Assembly (NCBI RefSeq): GCF_014172375.1
Contig: NZ_WNXD01000001.1
Coordinates: 1,178,001 to 1,242,000, forward strand
DNA length: 64,000 bases
DNA from: Pedobacter planticolens
Lineage (GTDB): Bacteria; Bacteroidota; Bacteroidia; Sphingobacteriales; Sphingobacteriaceae
Direction: 5' to 3'
Shown in pieces: positions 34,386 to 44,168 of the stretch (its first letter is position 1; the number at the start of each line of letters is the position of its first letter). The notes below the pieces were generated by a model that did no database searches, had not been told where the DNA came from, and was given only the letters and a program-made list of their open reading frames with translations. The position numbers and the translations under genes are program-made.

Positions 34386-35002
34386 ATCGCTTTTCCTCCT
34401 TCTTTAACTTCTTGTATTGCATCAACTATGTTAGGGTAAGCGCCACAACGACAGATGTTTCCGCTCATATATTCTCTAATTTCATCTTTTGAATTCGCAT
34501 GACCTTCGCGGACACAAGCTACTGCGCTCATAATTTGTCCAGGTGTACAATAACCGCATTGAAAACCATCGTGTTTAATAAAAGCTGCTTGCATTGGGTG
34601 CAATTCATCGCCTTTGGCTAAACCTTCAATTGTGGTGATGCTTTTGCCTTCGTTCATTACTGCCAAGCTCAAGCAAGAATTTACACGTACACCATCAATA
34701 TGAATGGTACAAGCACCGCATTGACCATAATCACAACCTTTTTTAGTTCCCGTTAAGTGCAATTGTTCTCTTAATAAATCTAAAAGCGTAACTCTTGGTT
34801 CAACTTTTAAAGTATAAGGCTTATTATTTACCTTTAAGTTTAATGGGATTTTCTCAAAAAGTTCTGCAAAACGCTCATCAACTTTGTTATCTGCAGCTTT
34901 CAAAACCGTTAGAGGTGTTAATGATAAGGCAGTAAAAAGTGAGGTTTTCTTTAAGAAATCACGACGAGTATCACCAGATTGGTTATTGTCAATTTCAGCC
35001 AT
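34382..35002 (-). CDS. 2Fe-2S subunit of the aldehyde oxidoreductase with a Tat signal (PaoA/YagT-like)
   Basis: The 206-aa small subunit carries a twin-arginine signal (TRRDFLKKTSLFTALSLTPL) that should export the folded complex to the periplasm. Plant-type 2Fe-2S ligands follow in GCDYGQCGACTIHIDG. The second cluster is in FQCGYCTPGQIM plus GNICRCGAYPNI. It is the first gene of the operon. The presence of the signal only on this subunit fits hitchhiker export of all three. Confidence 0.93.
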   Translation of the reverse strand: MAEIDNNQSGDTRRDFLKKTSLFTALSLTPLTVLKAADNKVDERFAELFEKIPLNLKVNNKPYTLKVEPRVTLLDLLREQLHLTGTKKGCDYGQCGACTIHIDGVRVNSCLSLAVMNEGKSITTIEGLAKGDELHPMQAAFIKHDGFQCGYCTPGQIMSAVACVREGHANSKDEIREYMSGNICRCGAYPNIVDAIQEVKEGGKAI

Positions 35003-35097
35003 AATAAAGAGGAATGGTTATTTCTCTAATATCGGAATAACAAAATTTGTTTTACTAGGTTTTGATAATTTAGAAGGAGTCTATATGATGGATATAT

Positions 35098-35997
35098 CTA
35101 CCCTTTCCAATATCCTGAATTCATTAATTTATTCGCTTTCAGATAGATATTAGTTCTTTCAGCATCGATTATAATATTGAAACGTTTTAATACATCTCCA
35201 CCAATAATACTCATTTTTTGTCGACCGAGAGCTCCTGTAAAAAAGCTAACTGGAATTTCATTCAATACTGTTTTTCCGATTTTAACTATTGGAACTATTG
35301 CCTTTTTTGTTTTTAAGATATTGCCGAACGAATCCTTTAAAGTTTTTTCATCAATTACTTTTAATCTACTATCAATGGCGTTATCGACTGTAAATTGATC
35401 ATCTAATAAAATCGTTCCGGCGTAGCCAGAATGAACCAAAAATTTATTGTGCATTGTTTGTTGATCTATTTGTAAATCACCCTCTACAAACATCATTTCG
35501 TCTTCAAAAGTTAGTTTCAGTTTTTCGAATTCCTTTACTTTTGCTGGTAGTTGATTATAAAGTGTAATCATTTTTTGATCAAAATCAATTTCGATTACTT
35601 TGTTGGCAAATAGTTCTAATCCAAATTTTCCATCGGTTTGTTGACCAGAATTGGTATTTTCCCAAATCGGAATGTTCTCCCATTTTAATTCACCAATTTG
35701 CAGCACATTACTTTTGCTAAATCGTGAAGAATTCTCATTCCCTCCCCAACTTTTTACATTATCGCTCCGATCAAAAACCAAGTTTTTTATCTTTTTGGTT
35801 GCTTCCTCTGTTAAGGTAAGAGAATTTGCCGCGGTATGGAACATCAAGTTTACAGTGTCTTTTTGATTGATTATGGCTTTTATTTTCAGGTTGTTATAAT
35901 CTGTTAACTCAAAAGGAATTTTAGTTTGTGCAAAAAGAAAAAGAGGACAAAACAGTATGAACACAGAAATTGAACAAAAGAAAGAAGGCTTAAACAT
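35098..35997 (-). CDS. Secreted retropepsin-like protein with altered active-site residues
   Basis: The 299-aa protein has a signal peptide (MFKPSFFCSISVFILFCPLF, cleaved near FAQ). The mature part has two beta-rich lobes like the clan AA aspartic-protease-like proteins of Bacteroidota: NLMFHTAANSLTLTEEA in lobe 1 and KFLVHSGYAGTILLDDQF in lobe 2. The usual DTG is replaced by HTA and HSG, so the catalytic Asp is missing at both sites. It is either a degraded or a repurposed member, perhaps binding rather than cutting. The lobe match is by pattern only. It precedes the oxidoreductase operon by 95 bp. Confidence 0.65.
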   Translation of the reverse strand: MFKPSFFCSISVFILFCPLFLFAQTKIPFELTDYNNLKIKAIINQKDTVNLMFHTAANSLTLTEEATKKIKNLVFDRSDNVKSWGGNENSSRFSKSNVLQIGELKWENIPIWENTNSGQQTDGKFGLELFANKVIEIDFDQKMITLYNQLPAKVKEFEKLKLTFEDEMMFVEGDLQIDQQTMHNKFLVHSGYAGTILLDDQFTVDNAIDSRLKVIDEKTLKDSFGNILKTKKAIVPIVKIGKTVLNEIPVSFFTGALGRQKMSIIGGDVLKRFNIIIDAERTNIYLKANKLMNSGYWKG

Positions 35998-36080
35998 ATT
36001 TTGGTTTTTAATGCAAGCTACTAAAATTTAATAGCTGGGCATAAAACAATAAACTCTATTTTAACACAGATTAGAAATTA

Positions 36081-36128
36081 AAAAAGCCGCAGATATTCAG
36101 ATTTAAAATCTGCGAATCTGCGGCTTTT
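36081..36128. terminator. Terminator of the gltBD operon
   Basis: AAAAGCCGCAGAT pairs with ATCTGCGGCTTTT around an AT-rich centre that itself contains CAGATTT/AAATCTG. T tracts occur on both strands, so it can stop transcription in both directions. It lies 133 bp beyond the gltD stop. Confidence 0.85.
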
Positions 36129-36135
36129 ATTTTTT

Positions 36136-36206
36136 TTGTCATCCGAAGAATGAGGAATCTCTAAAGCGATTTAAATAGAGATTCTTCGCTACGCTCTGAA
36201 TGACAA
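36136..36206. repeat. Paired REP-like element after gltD
   Basis: TTGTCATCCGAAGAATGAGG is matched by the inverted arm ending TTCGCTACGCTCTGAATGACAA. It directly follows the gltBD terminator. Members also occur at 31193-31270 and 47631-47678. Confidence 0.7.
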
Positions 36207-36260
36207 ATTGGGAATTAATTAATTTATCAATTAAAACCTATATTTCTATGTGGTTAAATA

Positions 36261-37727
36261 TTATGCATAAGCAACTGCATCTTTCGATGGCAATTTGCTA
36301 TATCCCATTAAATATTCATCCACTTTTCTAGCAGTTTCTCTACCTTCAGAAATTGCCCAAACCACTAAAGACTGACCTCTGCGCATATCGCCAGCGGCAA
36401 AAACTTTAGCAATATTAGTTTGATATAAACCTTCTGTAGCTTTTACATTTCCTCTTTCATCTAGTTCTACACCTAGTTTCTCTAATAATCCCTGTTTTTG
36501 AGGATATAAAAAACCCATGGCCAATAAAACCAATTCACAAGGATATTCTTTTTCAGTTCCTGGAATTTCTTTAAAGCCTAAAGCTCTGCCATTTGTATCC
36601 ATCTCCCATTGCACCTCAATTACACTCAATGATTTTAAATTACCATTTTCATCTGCATTGAACTTTTGTGTATTCACTGCCCAATTTCTGTGCGCACCTT
36701 CCTCATGAGATGAAGTTACTTTTAATAACATTGGATATTGCGGCCAAGGCATGTGCTCTGTTCTGCTTTGCGGTGGCATTGGCATAATTTCAAACTGTGT
36801 AACAGATTTAGCACCATGACGATTAGATGTTCCAATACAATCTGAGCCTGTATCACCACCACCAATTACAATTACGTTTTTGCCAGTTGCAGTCAGCTCT
36901 TTTCCATCAACTTTTCTTCCGCTAACACGTTTATTTTGTTGTTTTAAGAAATCCATTGCTGGATAAATACCTTCTAATTCTCTTCCTGGCAAGTTTAAAT
37001 CTCTTGGAATTGTAGAACCACCAGCCAATACTAAAGCTTGATAATCTCTTAATAAAGTGCTTAATTCTACATTTTCACCAACATTCGAGTTGCATTTGAA
37101 AACAATACCTTCTTCTTCCATTAAGGTTATTCTACGCTCCACTACATCTTTTTGCAGTTTAAAATCTGGAATACCATAACGTAATAACCCTCCTGGCACA
37201 TCATCACGTTCAAAAACTACAACTTCATGTCCGGCTTTATTTAATTGAGCTGCAGCAGCTAAGCCCGCAGGTCCAGAACCAATTACAGCTACTTTCTTGC
37301 CAGTTCTAATTAAAGGCGCATTTGCTTTGATGAAACCTTTTTCGAAAGCAATTTCTATAATGTGTTTTTCAATTTCTTCAATAGATACTGGAGATTTGTT
37401 AATCCCTAATACACAAGCGCTTTCGCAAGGTGCAGGACAAATTCTACCGGTAAACTCTGGAAAATTATTAGTGCTCAATAAAATTTCAGCTGCATTTAAC
37501 CAATCGCCCTTATAAACGGCATCGTTAAATTCTGGTATCACATTACCTAAAGGGCAACCCGATTGGCAAAAAGGTACTCCACAATCCATGCAACGAGCAG
37601 CTTGTTTGTTCAATTGTTCGGCAGGTAGCGGATCTAAAAATTCATTATAATGTTGTAAACGGTCTTTTGGTTCTTGTTTTGAAGGCGAAACTCTTTCGTA
37701 TTCAAAAAATCCTGTCACTTTTCCCAT
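36261..37727 (-). CDS. gltD: Glutamate synthase, small (beta) subunit
   Basis: GltD takes electrons from NADPH and feeds them to GltB. The 488-aa protein has Fe-S ligands in CMDCGVPFCQSGCPLGN and CPAPCESACVLG, an FAD-binding GSGPAGLAAAAQL, and an NADPH-binding GGGDTGSDC. It lies 2 bp after gltB in a clear gltBD operon. The terminator at 36081-36128 ends it. Confidence 0.96.
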   Translation of the reverse strand: MGKVTGFFEYERVSPSKQEPKDRLQHYNEFLDPLPAEQLNKQAARCMDCGVPFCQSGCPLGNVIPEFNDAVYKGDWLNAAEILLSTNNFPEFTGRICPAPCESACVLGINKSPVSIEEIEKHIIEIAFEKGFIKANAPLIRTGKKVAVIGSGPAGLAAAAQLNKAGHEVVVFERDDVPGGLLRYGIPDFKLQKDVVERRITLMEEEGIVFKCNSNVGENVELSTLLRDYQALVLAGGSTIPRDLNLPGRELEGIYPAMDFLKQQNKRVSGRKVDGKELTATGKNVIVIGGGDTGSDCIGTSNRHGAKSVTQFEIMPMPPQSRTEHMPWPQYPMLLKVTSSHEEGAHRNWAVNTQKFNADENGNLKSLSVIEVQWEMDTNGRALGFKEIPGTEKEYPCELVLLAMGFLYPQKQGLLEKLGVELDERGNVKATEGLYQTNIAKVFAAGDMRRGQSLVVWAISEGRETARKVDEYLMGYSKLPSKDAVAYA

Positions 37728-37729
37728 TC

Positions 37730-40700
37730 TTAATTGATTTTAACTTGTTGGCGTTGTAATAAAACTGCTTTATATTCTTTAGGGAATACTTTTACAAAGT
37801 GAGCAGATTGCGTATCCCAATCACTTAATATAAATTCTGCAACTCTACTGTTAGTTAATCGAATATGATTTTTTAATAGTGTTGTGATTCTTTCTTCATC
37901 CTCTGCTAATAATGGATCTAAATCAACCATTTCTGGATTACATTTATTTGCAAAAGTTTTACTTACATCGTAAATCCAAGCGATACCTCCACTCATACCA
38001 GCTGCGAAATTGCTACCTGTATCTCCAATTACGAGCACTTCACCACCTGTCATGTACTCGCAACCGTGATCGCCTACACCTTCTACAACCGATGTGGCAC
38101 CAGAGTTACGCACAGCGAAACGTTCACCAGCTTTTCCTCTAATATATAACTCACCAGAAGTTGCGCCATATAAGGCAACGTTACCAATAATTATATTTTG
38201 CTCAGGAACATAGTTGATATTACTAAAAGGATAGACAACCAATTTAGCACCTGATAAACCTTTACCTACATAATCATTTCCTTCACCTTCTAATGTTAAA
38301 GTCAAACCTTTAGCGGCAAATGCTCCAAAACTTTGTCCGGCAGAACCAAAACATTTAAAATTGATAGTGTCAGCTGGTAAACCTGCACTTTTATGAACTT
38401 TAGAAATCTCATTAGAAAGCATGGTTCCAATTGCTCTATCAGTATTTTTAACTTCAAAATTGGCAAAAACAGGCTCATTATTTAAAATAGCAGCTTGTGC
38501 CTTTTCAATCAATTGATGATCTAAAACGCTATCTAATCCGTGATCTTGGAACTCGGTTTGATATAATGGCAAACCATTATCTGGTTCTTTGTACAATATT
38601 GGTGCTAAGTTTACATATTTCAATTTCCAATCTGCATCTGCAATTTCTCTAGTCTTCAATACTTGAGATTGACCAATCATTTCATGTATGGTTCTAAAAC
38701 CAAGTTCAGCCATGATTTCACGTAACTCTTCTGCCAAGAAATGGAATAAATTAACCACATGATCTGCATCACCAGTAAATAACTTTCTTAATTCTGGATC
38801 TTGTGTAGCCACACCAACCGGACAAGTATTTAAATGACATTTACGCATCATGATACAGCCAGAAGTTACCAAGGCCGCAGTTGCCACACCCCATTCTTCG
38901 GCACCTAACAGCGCAGCAATTGCAATATCACGACCAGTTTTTAACTGACCATCAGTTTGTAGTACAACTCTACTTCTTAATCTATTTTTAACCAAAGTTT
39001 GGTGGGCTTCAGCCAATCCTAATTCCCATGGTAAACCAGTATGCTGGATAGAAGTTAACGGCGATGCACCTGTACCACCATCGTAACCAGAAACTAAAAT
39101 TACATCGGCATGTGCTTTAGCAACACCTGCTGCAATTGTGCCTACACCAGCTTTAGAAACCAATTTCACGTTAATTCTAGCTGCTCTATTTGAGTTTTTC
39201 AAATCAAATATCAGCTGTGCTAAATCTTCGATTGAGTAAATATCGTGGTGTGGTGGAGGCGAAATTAAACCAACTCCAGGTGTAGCATGACGAACTCTTG
39301 CAATCCAGTCATCTACTTTGTGACCAGGCAATTGACCACCTTCACCAGGTTTTGCACCTTGTGCCATTTTAATTTGCAACTCATCTGCATTGGTTAAATA
39401 ATTACTTGTTACACCAAAACGAGCTGAGGCAATTTGTTTAATAGCCGAACGCATCGAATCTCCATTCGCTAATTTTTCATAGCGCATATCATCCTCACCA
39501 CCTTCGCCTGTATTACTTTTTCCGCCGATGCGGTTCATAGCAATAGCTAAAGTTGAATGTGCTTCGTGAGAGATTGAACCAAATGACATGGCTCCTGTTG
39601 CAAATCTTTTTAAGATAGATTCTGTTGATTCTACTTCTTCTAAACCTATTGCAGGGCGAGAATAGTTAAATTCTAATAATCCACGAATAGTGTAAGCTTG
39701 TTGCGTTTGCTCGTTAATTAATTTAGAATATTTTTTAAACGTAGTATAATCGTTTCTTCTGGTTGCGTTTTGTAATAAATGGATAGTTTCTGGATTGAAC
39801 AAATGTTTTTCACCACGTCTTCTCCATTTATACGTTCCACCAGCAGTTAAAATTGGATCAGCTTGTGTTTTTGGACCAAAACTACGACGATGTTTAATCA
39901 ATGTTTCATGCGCAATTTCATCTAATCCTAATCCGCCGATGCGAGATACAGCACCTGTAAAATGTGTATTTACGACTTGTTCATTAATACCTAAAATTTC
40001 AAATATTTGTGCGCCATGATACGATTGCAACGTTGAAATTCCCATTTTAGAGAAGATTTTTAACAATCCGTTGTTTACCGCATAAATATAATTAGAGATT
40101 AATTTCTCAGGTTTTAAACCGCTTTCTTTATCAAAACCTTTAATGGTTTCTAAAGCTAAATACGGATTAACAGCAGTTGCGCCAAAGCCAATTAATGTAG
40201 CGAAATGGTGTACTTCCCAAATATCGCCAGCCTCAACTACAAGACCAACCGCACCGCGATAACCTTTTCTAATTAAGTGGTGATGAACTGCCGAAACTGC
40301 TAATAAAGAAGGAATTGCAGCATGTTCTGAATCAATTGCTCTATCTGAAAGTACAATAACTTGGAAGCCATCTTCAACCGCATCAACAGCATAACGACAC
40401 AAACGATCTAATGCTTTTGCCATTGCTCCAGGTTTTCCATCGGCTCTAAAATACATTTGTAGCGTTTTAGATTGGAATAATCCAGTATCAATGCTTCGTA
40501 ATTTCTCTAATTCTAAATTGGTTAATATTGGATGTTTGATACCTACACAATGGCATTGCATCTGATTTTCTTCCAATAAGTTACCGTTATTTCCCATAAA
40601 TCCAGCCAAACTCATGACCACTTTTTCACGAATTGGATCAATTGGCGGATTGGTAACTTGTGCAAACAACTGTTTGAAATAAGACGACAAATGTTGAGGT

Positions 40701-42256
40701 TGTTTAGATAAAATAGCCAATGGCGTATCTGTACCCATCGAACCAATTGCCTCTTTACCCTCAACTGCCATTGGTTTTAATAGCAAGTCGATATCTTCTC
40801 TGCTGTAACCAAATACTTGTTGATATTTAAAAATAGAATCTGATGCCAAATTGGTAAACATTACCCTTGGTTCTGGCAATTCTTCTAATTTAATTTGATA
40901 TTGATTAATCCAATCTGCATATGGCCTACGACCACAAACTTGTTGTTTAATTTCCTGATCGCTGATAATTCTGCCTTGTTGCATATCTACAACAAACATT
41001 TTGCCTGGCGTTAATCGGCCTTTTTCAATTACTGTACTTTGATCAATCGCTAAAGCACCAGATTCTGATGCCATAATTACTCTGTCATCGCTAGTTAGCA
41101 CATAACGAGAAGGGCGTAAACCATTACGATCTAAAGTCGCACCAATTAAATTACCATCGGTAAATGCAATAGCAGCTGGTCCATCCCAAGGTTCCATTAA
41201 CGAAGCGTGGAATTGATAGAATGCCTTTTTAATCGGATCCATATCGTCATTTCCATCCCAAGCTTCTGGAATTAACATCATTAAAACGTGTGGTAATGAA
41301 CGACCAGCATGTAATAATAATTCAACTACATTATCTAAACAGCCAGAATCTGATTGCGTTTCATCAATTACTGGAAGAATCATGTTCAATTCTTCTGGTG
41401 TAAAATATGGTGATGCAAAAGATTTAACACTCGATCTGAACCAGTTTAAATTACCTTGTAAAGTATTAATCTCACCGTTGTGAGCAATAAATCTAAACGG
41501 TTGAGCTAATCGCCATGATGGAAAAGTATTTGTTGCAAAACGTGAGTGGATTAAGCCAAAAGCCGAAACCATACGTTTATCGCTCAGTTCTGTAAAGTAA
41601 GTTCTAACCTGTAAAGAGGTTAGCTGACCTTTATATATAATAGTCCGAGAAGAAAATGAAACGATATAAAATTCATCTTTACTTCCGGCTACGGTATTGT
41701 AAATTGTTTTGGTTAAATAGGTTTTAAGTACGAAAAGTTTGCGTTCAAAATCTGCACCTTCAGCAATGTGATAAGGTCTAGCTACAAATACTTGCTCAAT
41801 TTCTGGTTCAACAGAAAGTGCCATGTTGCCAATATCAGTCGTATCTACTTGTACTTTTCTAAAGCCTAAAACTTCTAATCCTAGTTTTTCAGCTGTGCGA
41901 TAAATAATTTCACGACATTCTTCTCTAGCACGAATTTCTTTAGGTAAAAAAAGTTGACCAACGCCGTAATCTCCATAAGCAGGAAGACTGAAGCCCGTTC
42001 TCAAACATTCGTCGAATAAAAATTCATGAGGAACTTGAATCATAATCCCTGCCCCATCTCCCGTATTTGGTTCAGCACCACAAGCGCCACGGTGATCTAG
42101 ATTTTCTAGAATAGTAATGGCATCTGAAATAATTTGGTGCGATTTTCGCCCTTTTACATGCGCAACGAAACCAATGCCACAGGCATCGTGTTCGAAACTT
42201 TTACGGTATAATCCTTGTTGTTCATTCAAGTTTTCCATTTGTGTACATTTTTTCAT
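37730..42256 (-). CDS. gltB: Glutamate synthase, large (alpha) subunit
   Basis: GltB makes two glutamates from glutamine and 2-oxoglutarate. The 1508-aa length is full size. Residue C26 in FEHDACGIGF is the expected N-terminal nucleophile of the glutaminase domain after removal of the short propeptide. The FMN domain includes GEGGQLPGHKVDDWIARVRH and PPPHHDIYSIEDL. The 3Fe-4S ligands are in CIMMRKCHLNTCPVGVAT. A C-terminal beta-helix domain with repeated Gly-rich segments follows. An alternative start is at 42238 (MENLNEQ). A hairpin at 42276-42309 lies just upstream and could affect expression. Confidence 0.96.
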   Translation of the reverse strand: MKKCTQMENLNEQQGLYRKSFEHDACGIGFVAHVKGRKSHQIISDAITILENLDHRGACGAEPNTGDGAGIMIQVPHEFLFDECLRTGFSLPAYGDYGVGQLFLPKEIRAREECREIIYRTAEKLGLEVLGFRKVQVDTTDIGNMALSVEPEIEQVFVARPYHIAEGADFERKLFVLKTYLTKTIYNTVAGSKDEFYIVSFSSRTIIYKGQLTSLQVRTYFTELSDKRMVSAFGLIHSRFATNTFPSWRLAQPFRFIAHNGEINTLQGNLNWFRSSVKSFASPYFTPEELNMILPVIDETQSDSGCLDNVVELLLHAGRSLPHVLMMLIPEAWDGNDDMDPIKKAFYQFHASLMEPWDGPAAIAFTDGNLIGATLDRNGLRPSRYVLTSDDRVIMASESGALAIDQSTVIEKGRLTPGKMFVVDMQQGRIISDQEIKQQVCGRRPYADWINQYQIKLEELPEPRVMFTNLASDSIFKYQQVFGYSREDIDLLLKPMAVEGKEAIGSMGTDTPLAILSKQPQHLSSYFKQLFAQVTNPPIDPIREKVVMSLAGFMGNNGNLLEENQMQCHCVGIKHPILTNLELEKLRSIDTGLFQSKTLQMYFRADGKPGAMAKALDRLCRYAVDAVEDGFQVIVLSDRAIDSEHAAIPSLLAVSAVHHHLIRKGYRGAVGLVVEAGDIWEVHHFATLIGFGATAVNPYLALETIKGFDKESGLKPEKLISNYIYAVNNGLLKIFSKMGISTLQSYHGAQIFEILGINEQVVNTHFTGAVSRIGGLGLDEIAHETLIKHRRSFGPKTQADPILTAGGTYKWRRRGEKHLFNPETIHLLQNATRRNDYTTFKKYSKLINEQTQQAYTIRGLLEFNYSRPAIGLEEVESTESILKRFATGAMSFGSISHEAHSTLAIAMNRIGGKSNTGEGGEDDMRYEKLANGDSMRSAIKQIASARFGVTSNYLTNADELQIKMAQGAKPGEGGQLPGHKVDDWIARVRHATPGVGLISPPPHHDIYSIEDLAQLIFDLKNSNRAARINVKLVSKAGVGTIAAGVAKAHADVILVSGYDGGTGASPLTSIQHTGLPWELGLAEAHQTLVKNRLRSRVVLQTDGQLKTGRDIAIAALLGAEEWGVATAALVTSGCIMMRKCHLNTCPVGVATQDPELRKLFTGDADHVVNLFHFLAEELREIMAELGFRTIHEMIGQSQVLKTREIADADWKLKYVNLAPILYKEPDNGLPLYQTEFQDHGLDSVLDHQLIEKAQAAILNNEPVFANFEVKNTDRAIGTMLSNEISKVHKSAGLPADTINFKCFGSAGQSFGAFAAKGLTLTLEGEGNDYVGKGLSGAKLVVYPFSNINYVPEQNIIIGNVALYGATSGELYIRGKAGERFAVRNSGATSVVEGVGDHGCEYMTGGEVLVIGDTGSNFAAGMSGGIAWIYDVSKTFANKCNPEMVDLDPLLAEDEERITTLLKNHIRLTNSRVAEFILSDWDTQSAHFVKVFPKEYKAVLLQRQQVKIN

Positions 42257-42646
42257 TTAGTATGAAGCTATCTACAGGCAAGTTTTTGAGGAATATTCTT
42301 GACTTGCCTACGACGATTTCACTTGGTTTTTAGTTAGTGTATAGGAAACACTAAGATAGTGAAAAATTACGTCAAATTACATTATCAGTAATTTTTTTTT
42401 GAATTAAATATATTTTAATGAAATAAACCTTACTTATTTATCAACTTGGCAATTGGGAACGTTATAGATTATGAATTTGGCAATTGAATATTTATTATTT
42501 ATGCATAACAAAACCTTAGGAAGCAGATTTAAAATCGGTTATACCATCAAAAATTATCGATTTCTGAATTAAATTACAAAAAATTAATCACAAATCACTA
42601 TCAATCAAATACATAATAATGATGACTAAAAATAAACACATTTCTT
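42257..42646. other. Intergenic region upstream of gltB and ffs
   Basis: It contains an inverted repeat, AGGCAAGT (42276-42283) with ACTTGCCT (42302-42309), in the gltB leader. The rest is AT-rich with no gene and no clear gltB promoter. Confidence 0.5.
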
Positions 42647-42676
42647 TTTGTAGAATGAGTGTTTTTTCTACCTTTG
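42647..42676 (+). promoter_or_regulatory. Promoter of ffs
   Basis: TTTG (42647-42650), 18 bp, then TACCTTTG (42669-42676) is a close match to the Bacteroidota promoter. Predicted initiation at about 42680 coincides with the first base of the SRP RNA stem. Confidence 0.75.
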
Positions 42677-42679
42677 TGC

Positions 42680-42784
42680 CGGGCAAGTCTTTTACGATCA
42701 GCTCCCTTTGAACTCCCCCAGGGCGGGAACGAAGCAAGGGTAGAAGGTTGTAGCGGTGCGATAAAAGTTGCTTGCCCATTTTTT
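42680..42784 (+). ncRNA. ffs: Signal recognition particle RNA (4.5S-like)
   Basis: This RNA pairs with Ffh to target membrane proteins co-translationally. The hallmark apical helix is present: CAGG (42719-42722), a GGAA tetraloop (42726-42729) and AGCA (42733-42736), i.e. the CAGG..GGAA..AGCA core. The terminal stem is GGGCAAG (42681-42687) with CTTGCCC (42771-42777), extended by CTTTTA/TAAAAG. The size of about 100 nt fits the small bacterial SRP RNA. A T tract at 42779-42784 ends it. A promoter lies just upstream. The aldolase gene begins about 80 bp later and may use read-through. Confidence 0.92.
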
Positions 42785-42864
42785 CCCCTTACCCCCTGAA
42801 GGGGCGATGTAAACTAATCAGGGTTTCTTCTTACCTTAATTATTTCCCTACGGGATATTAGATT

Positions 42865-43524
42865 ATGAAATTTTTTATTGATACAGCGAATTTAGATCAA
42901 ATTAAAGAAGCACAGGATTTAGGCGTTTTAGACGGAGTTACAACCAACCCAAGTTTAATGGCCAAAGAAGGAATTACTGGCGATGCAAATGTAATTGCTC
43001 ATTATAAAGCTATCTGTAACATAGTTGATGACAATGTAAGTGCAGAAGTTATTGCTACTGATTTTGATGGTATGGTAAAAGAAGGTGAAGCATTAGCTGC
43101 CCTTAATCCTAAAATTGTGGTAAAAATACCGATGATAAAAGATGGTATTAAAGCGATTAAATATTTTTCTGGCAAAGGAATTAGAACGAATTGTACATTA
43201 ATTTTCTCTCCAGGCCAAGCGTTATTAGCTGCAAAAGCTGGCGCAAGTTATGTATCTCCATTTTTAGGTCGTTTAGATGATATTTCTACAGATGGTTTGC
43301 AATTAATTGAAGATATCCGTTTAATATTTGATAATTATGGTTACCCAACTGAAATTTTAGCCGCTTCTATTCGCGGTCCATTACATATTGTTGCATGCGC
43401 AAAACTAGGCGCTGATGTAATTACTGCTCCTTTAGCTGCAATTACTGCATTATTAAAACACCCATTAACGGATAGCGGTTTAGCAACTTTCTTAGCAGAT
43501 CATGCTAAAGCAAGCGGAAAATAG
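42865..43524 (+). CDS. fsa: Transaldolase-like fructose-6-phosphate aldolase
   Basis: This small (219 aa) class I aldolase belongs to the FSA/TalC group of the transaldolase family. It has the N-terminal [29 protein letters not shown], and the Schiff-base Lys K87 in IVVKIPM. The C-terminal [19 protein letters not shown] is typical. Enzymes of this size are either fructose-6-phosphate aldolases or true transaldolases, which sequence alone cannot separate. It is flanked by ffs upstream and a terminator at 43551-43585 downstream. Confidence 0.92.
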   Translation: MKFFIDTANLDQIKEAQDLGVLDGVTTNPSLMAKEGITGDANVIAHYKAICNIVDDNVSAEVIATDFDGMVKEGEALAALNPKIVVKIPMIKDGIKAIKYFSGKGIRTNCTLIFSPGQALLAAKAGASYVSPFLGRLDDISTDGLQLIEDIRLIFDNYGYPTEILAASIRGPLHIVACAKLGADVITAPLAAITALLKHPLTDSGLATFLADHAKASGK

Positions 43525-43550
43525 CCCTTTTTGCAATTCATTATAAATTG

Positions 43551-43585
43551 AAAAGCCTCGAAATATTCGGGGCATTTTTATTTTT
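43551..43585 (+). terminator. Terminator of the aldolase gene
   Basis: GCCTCGAA (43555-43562) pairs with TTCGGGGC (43566-43573) and runs into a T tract. Confidence 0.8.
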
Positions 43586-44168
43586 ATCTCCATTTAAGAA
43601 AATGGATCAAGCGTAATAATTAGCGAATACAATTTGTTGGTAAAGACCCCATTTATTACATTTTTACTAATTATCCTGATACCACTTTAAGGTGCATCAC
43701 TTAATACTTGCTTTATGCCAAGTTCAACTTTACTTCAGCTACACCTACTAGGATAATACCACATTCGTAAGAGCTTAACTATTGGCTTATATTTAATTCG
43801 GGATTCAGTCGTAGTTGGTTCGGATTCAATTGTCACAAGTCCGAACTAACCCCGACCCAACCCCGAACTAAGTGCGTTTTAACACACATACTTTTACGAT
43901 GCTTTTATAATGCAAACACGAAGTAAATTAGAACTCAATACTTGTATTAAGGAATAATAAATAATGTAGTGCGTTCAGATAGAATAGAAAAAAATAAGCT
44001 TATACTGATGTATTGCAGAAAATTTTCAAACTCAGTGTCTATGTGCCACAAACCATGGTTAAGAGTTGCATATGATACACTCTTAACCAAAAGTTAAATT
44101 TTGTTAATAATATTTTCATAATAAATTAATTCATCACTTTTTAATTAATTTGTGAAGAAAAATTCCTC
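43586..44168. other. Gene-free region with two inverted repeats
   Basis: No gene is seen in 580 bp. At 43814-43850, GTTGGTTCGGA and TCCGAACTAAC form an 11-bp stem (one G-U), inside CCCGAACTAA-type sequence that looks like a dispersed element. At 44056-44089, TGGTTAAGAGT and ACTCTTAACCA form a perfect 11-bp inverted repeat with a 12-nt spacer, 80 bp before the next gene. The second could be an operator or a stem in the leader. Confidence 0.5.
44056..44089. promoter_or_regulatory. Perfect inverted repeat upstream of the CarboxypepD-reg-type gene
   Basis: The arms TGGTTAAGAGT and ACTCTTAACCA are exact complements with 12 nt between them. There is no T tract directly after, so a transcription-factor site or a structured leader is more likely than a terminator. 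Confidence 0.4.

Noticed and set aside
42588..42779. Minus-strand frame of 63 codons
   Set aside because: It lies antisense over the SRP RNA gene and has no recognisable features.
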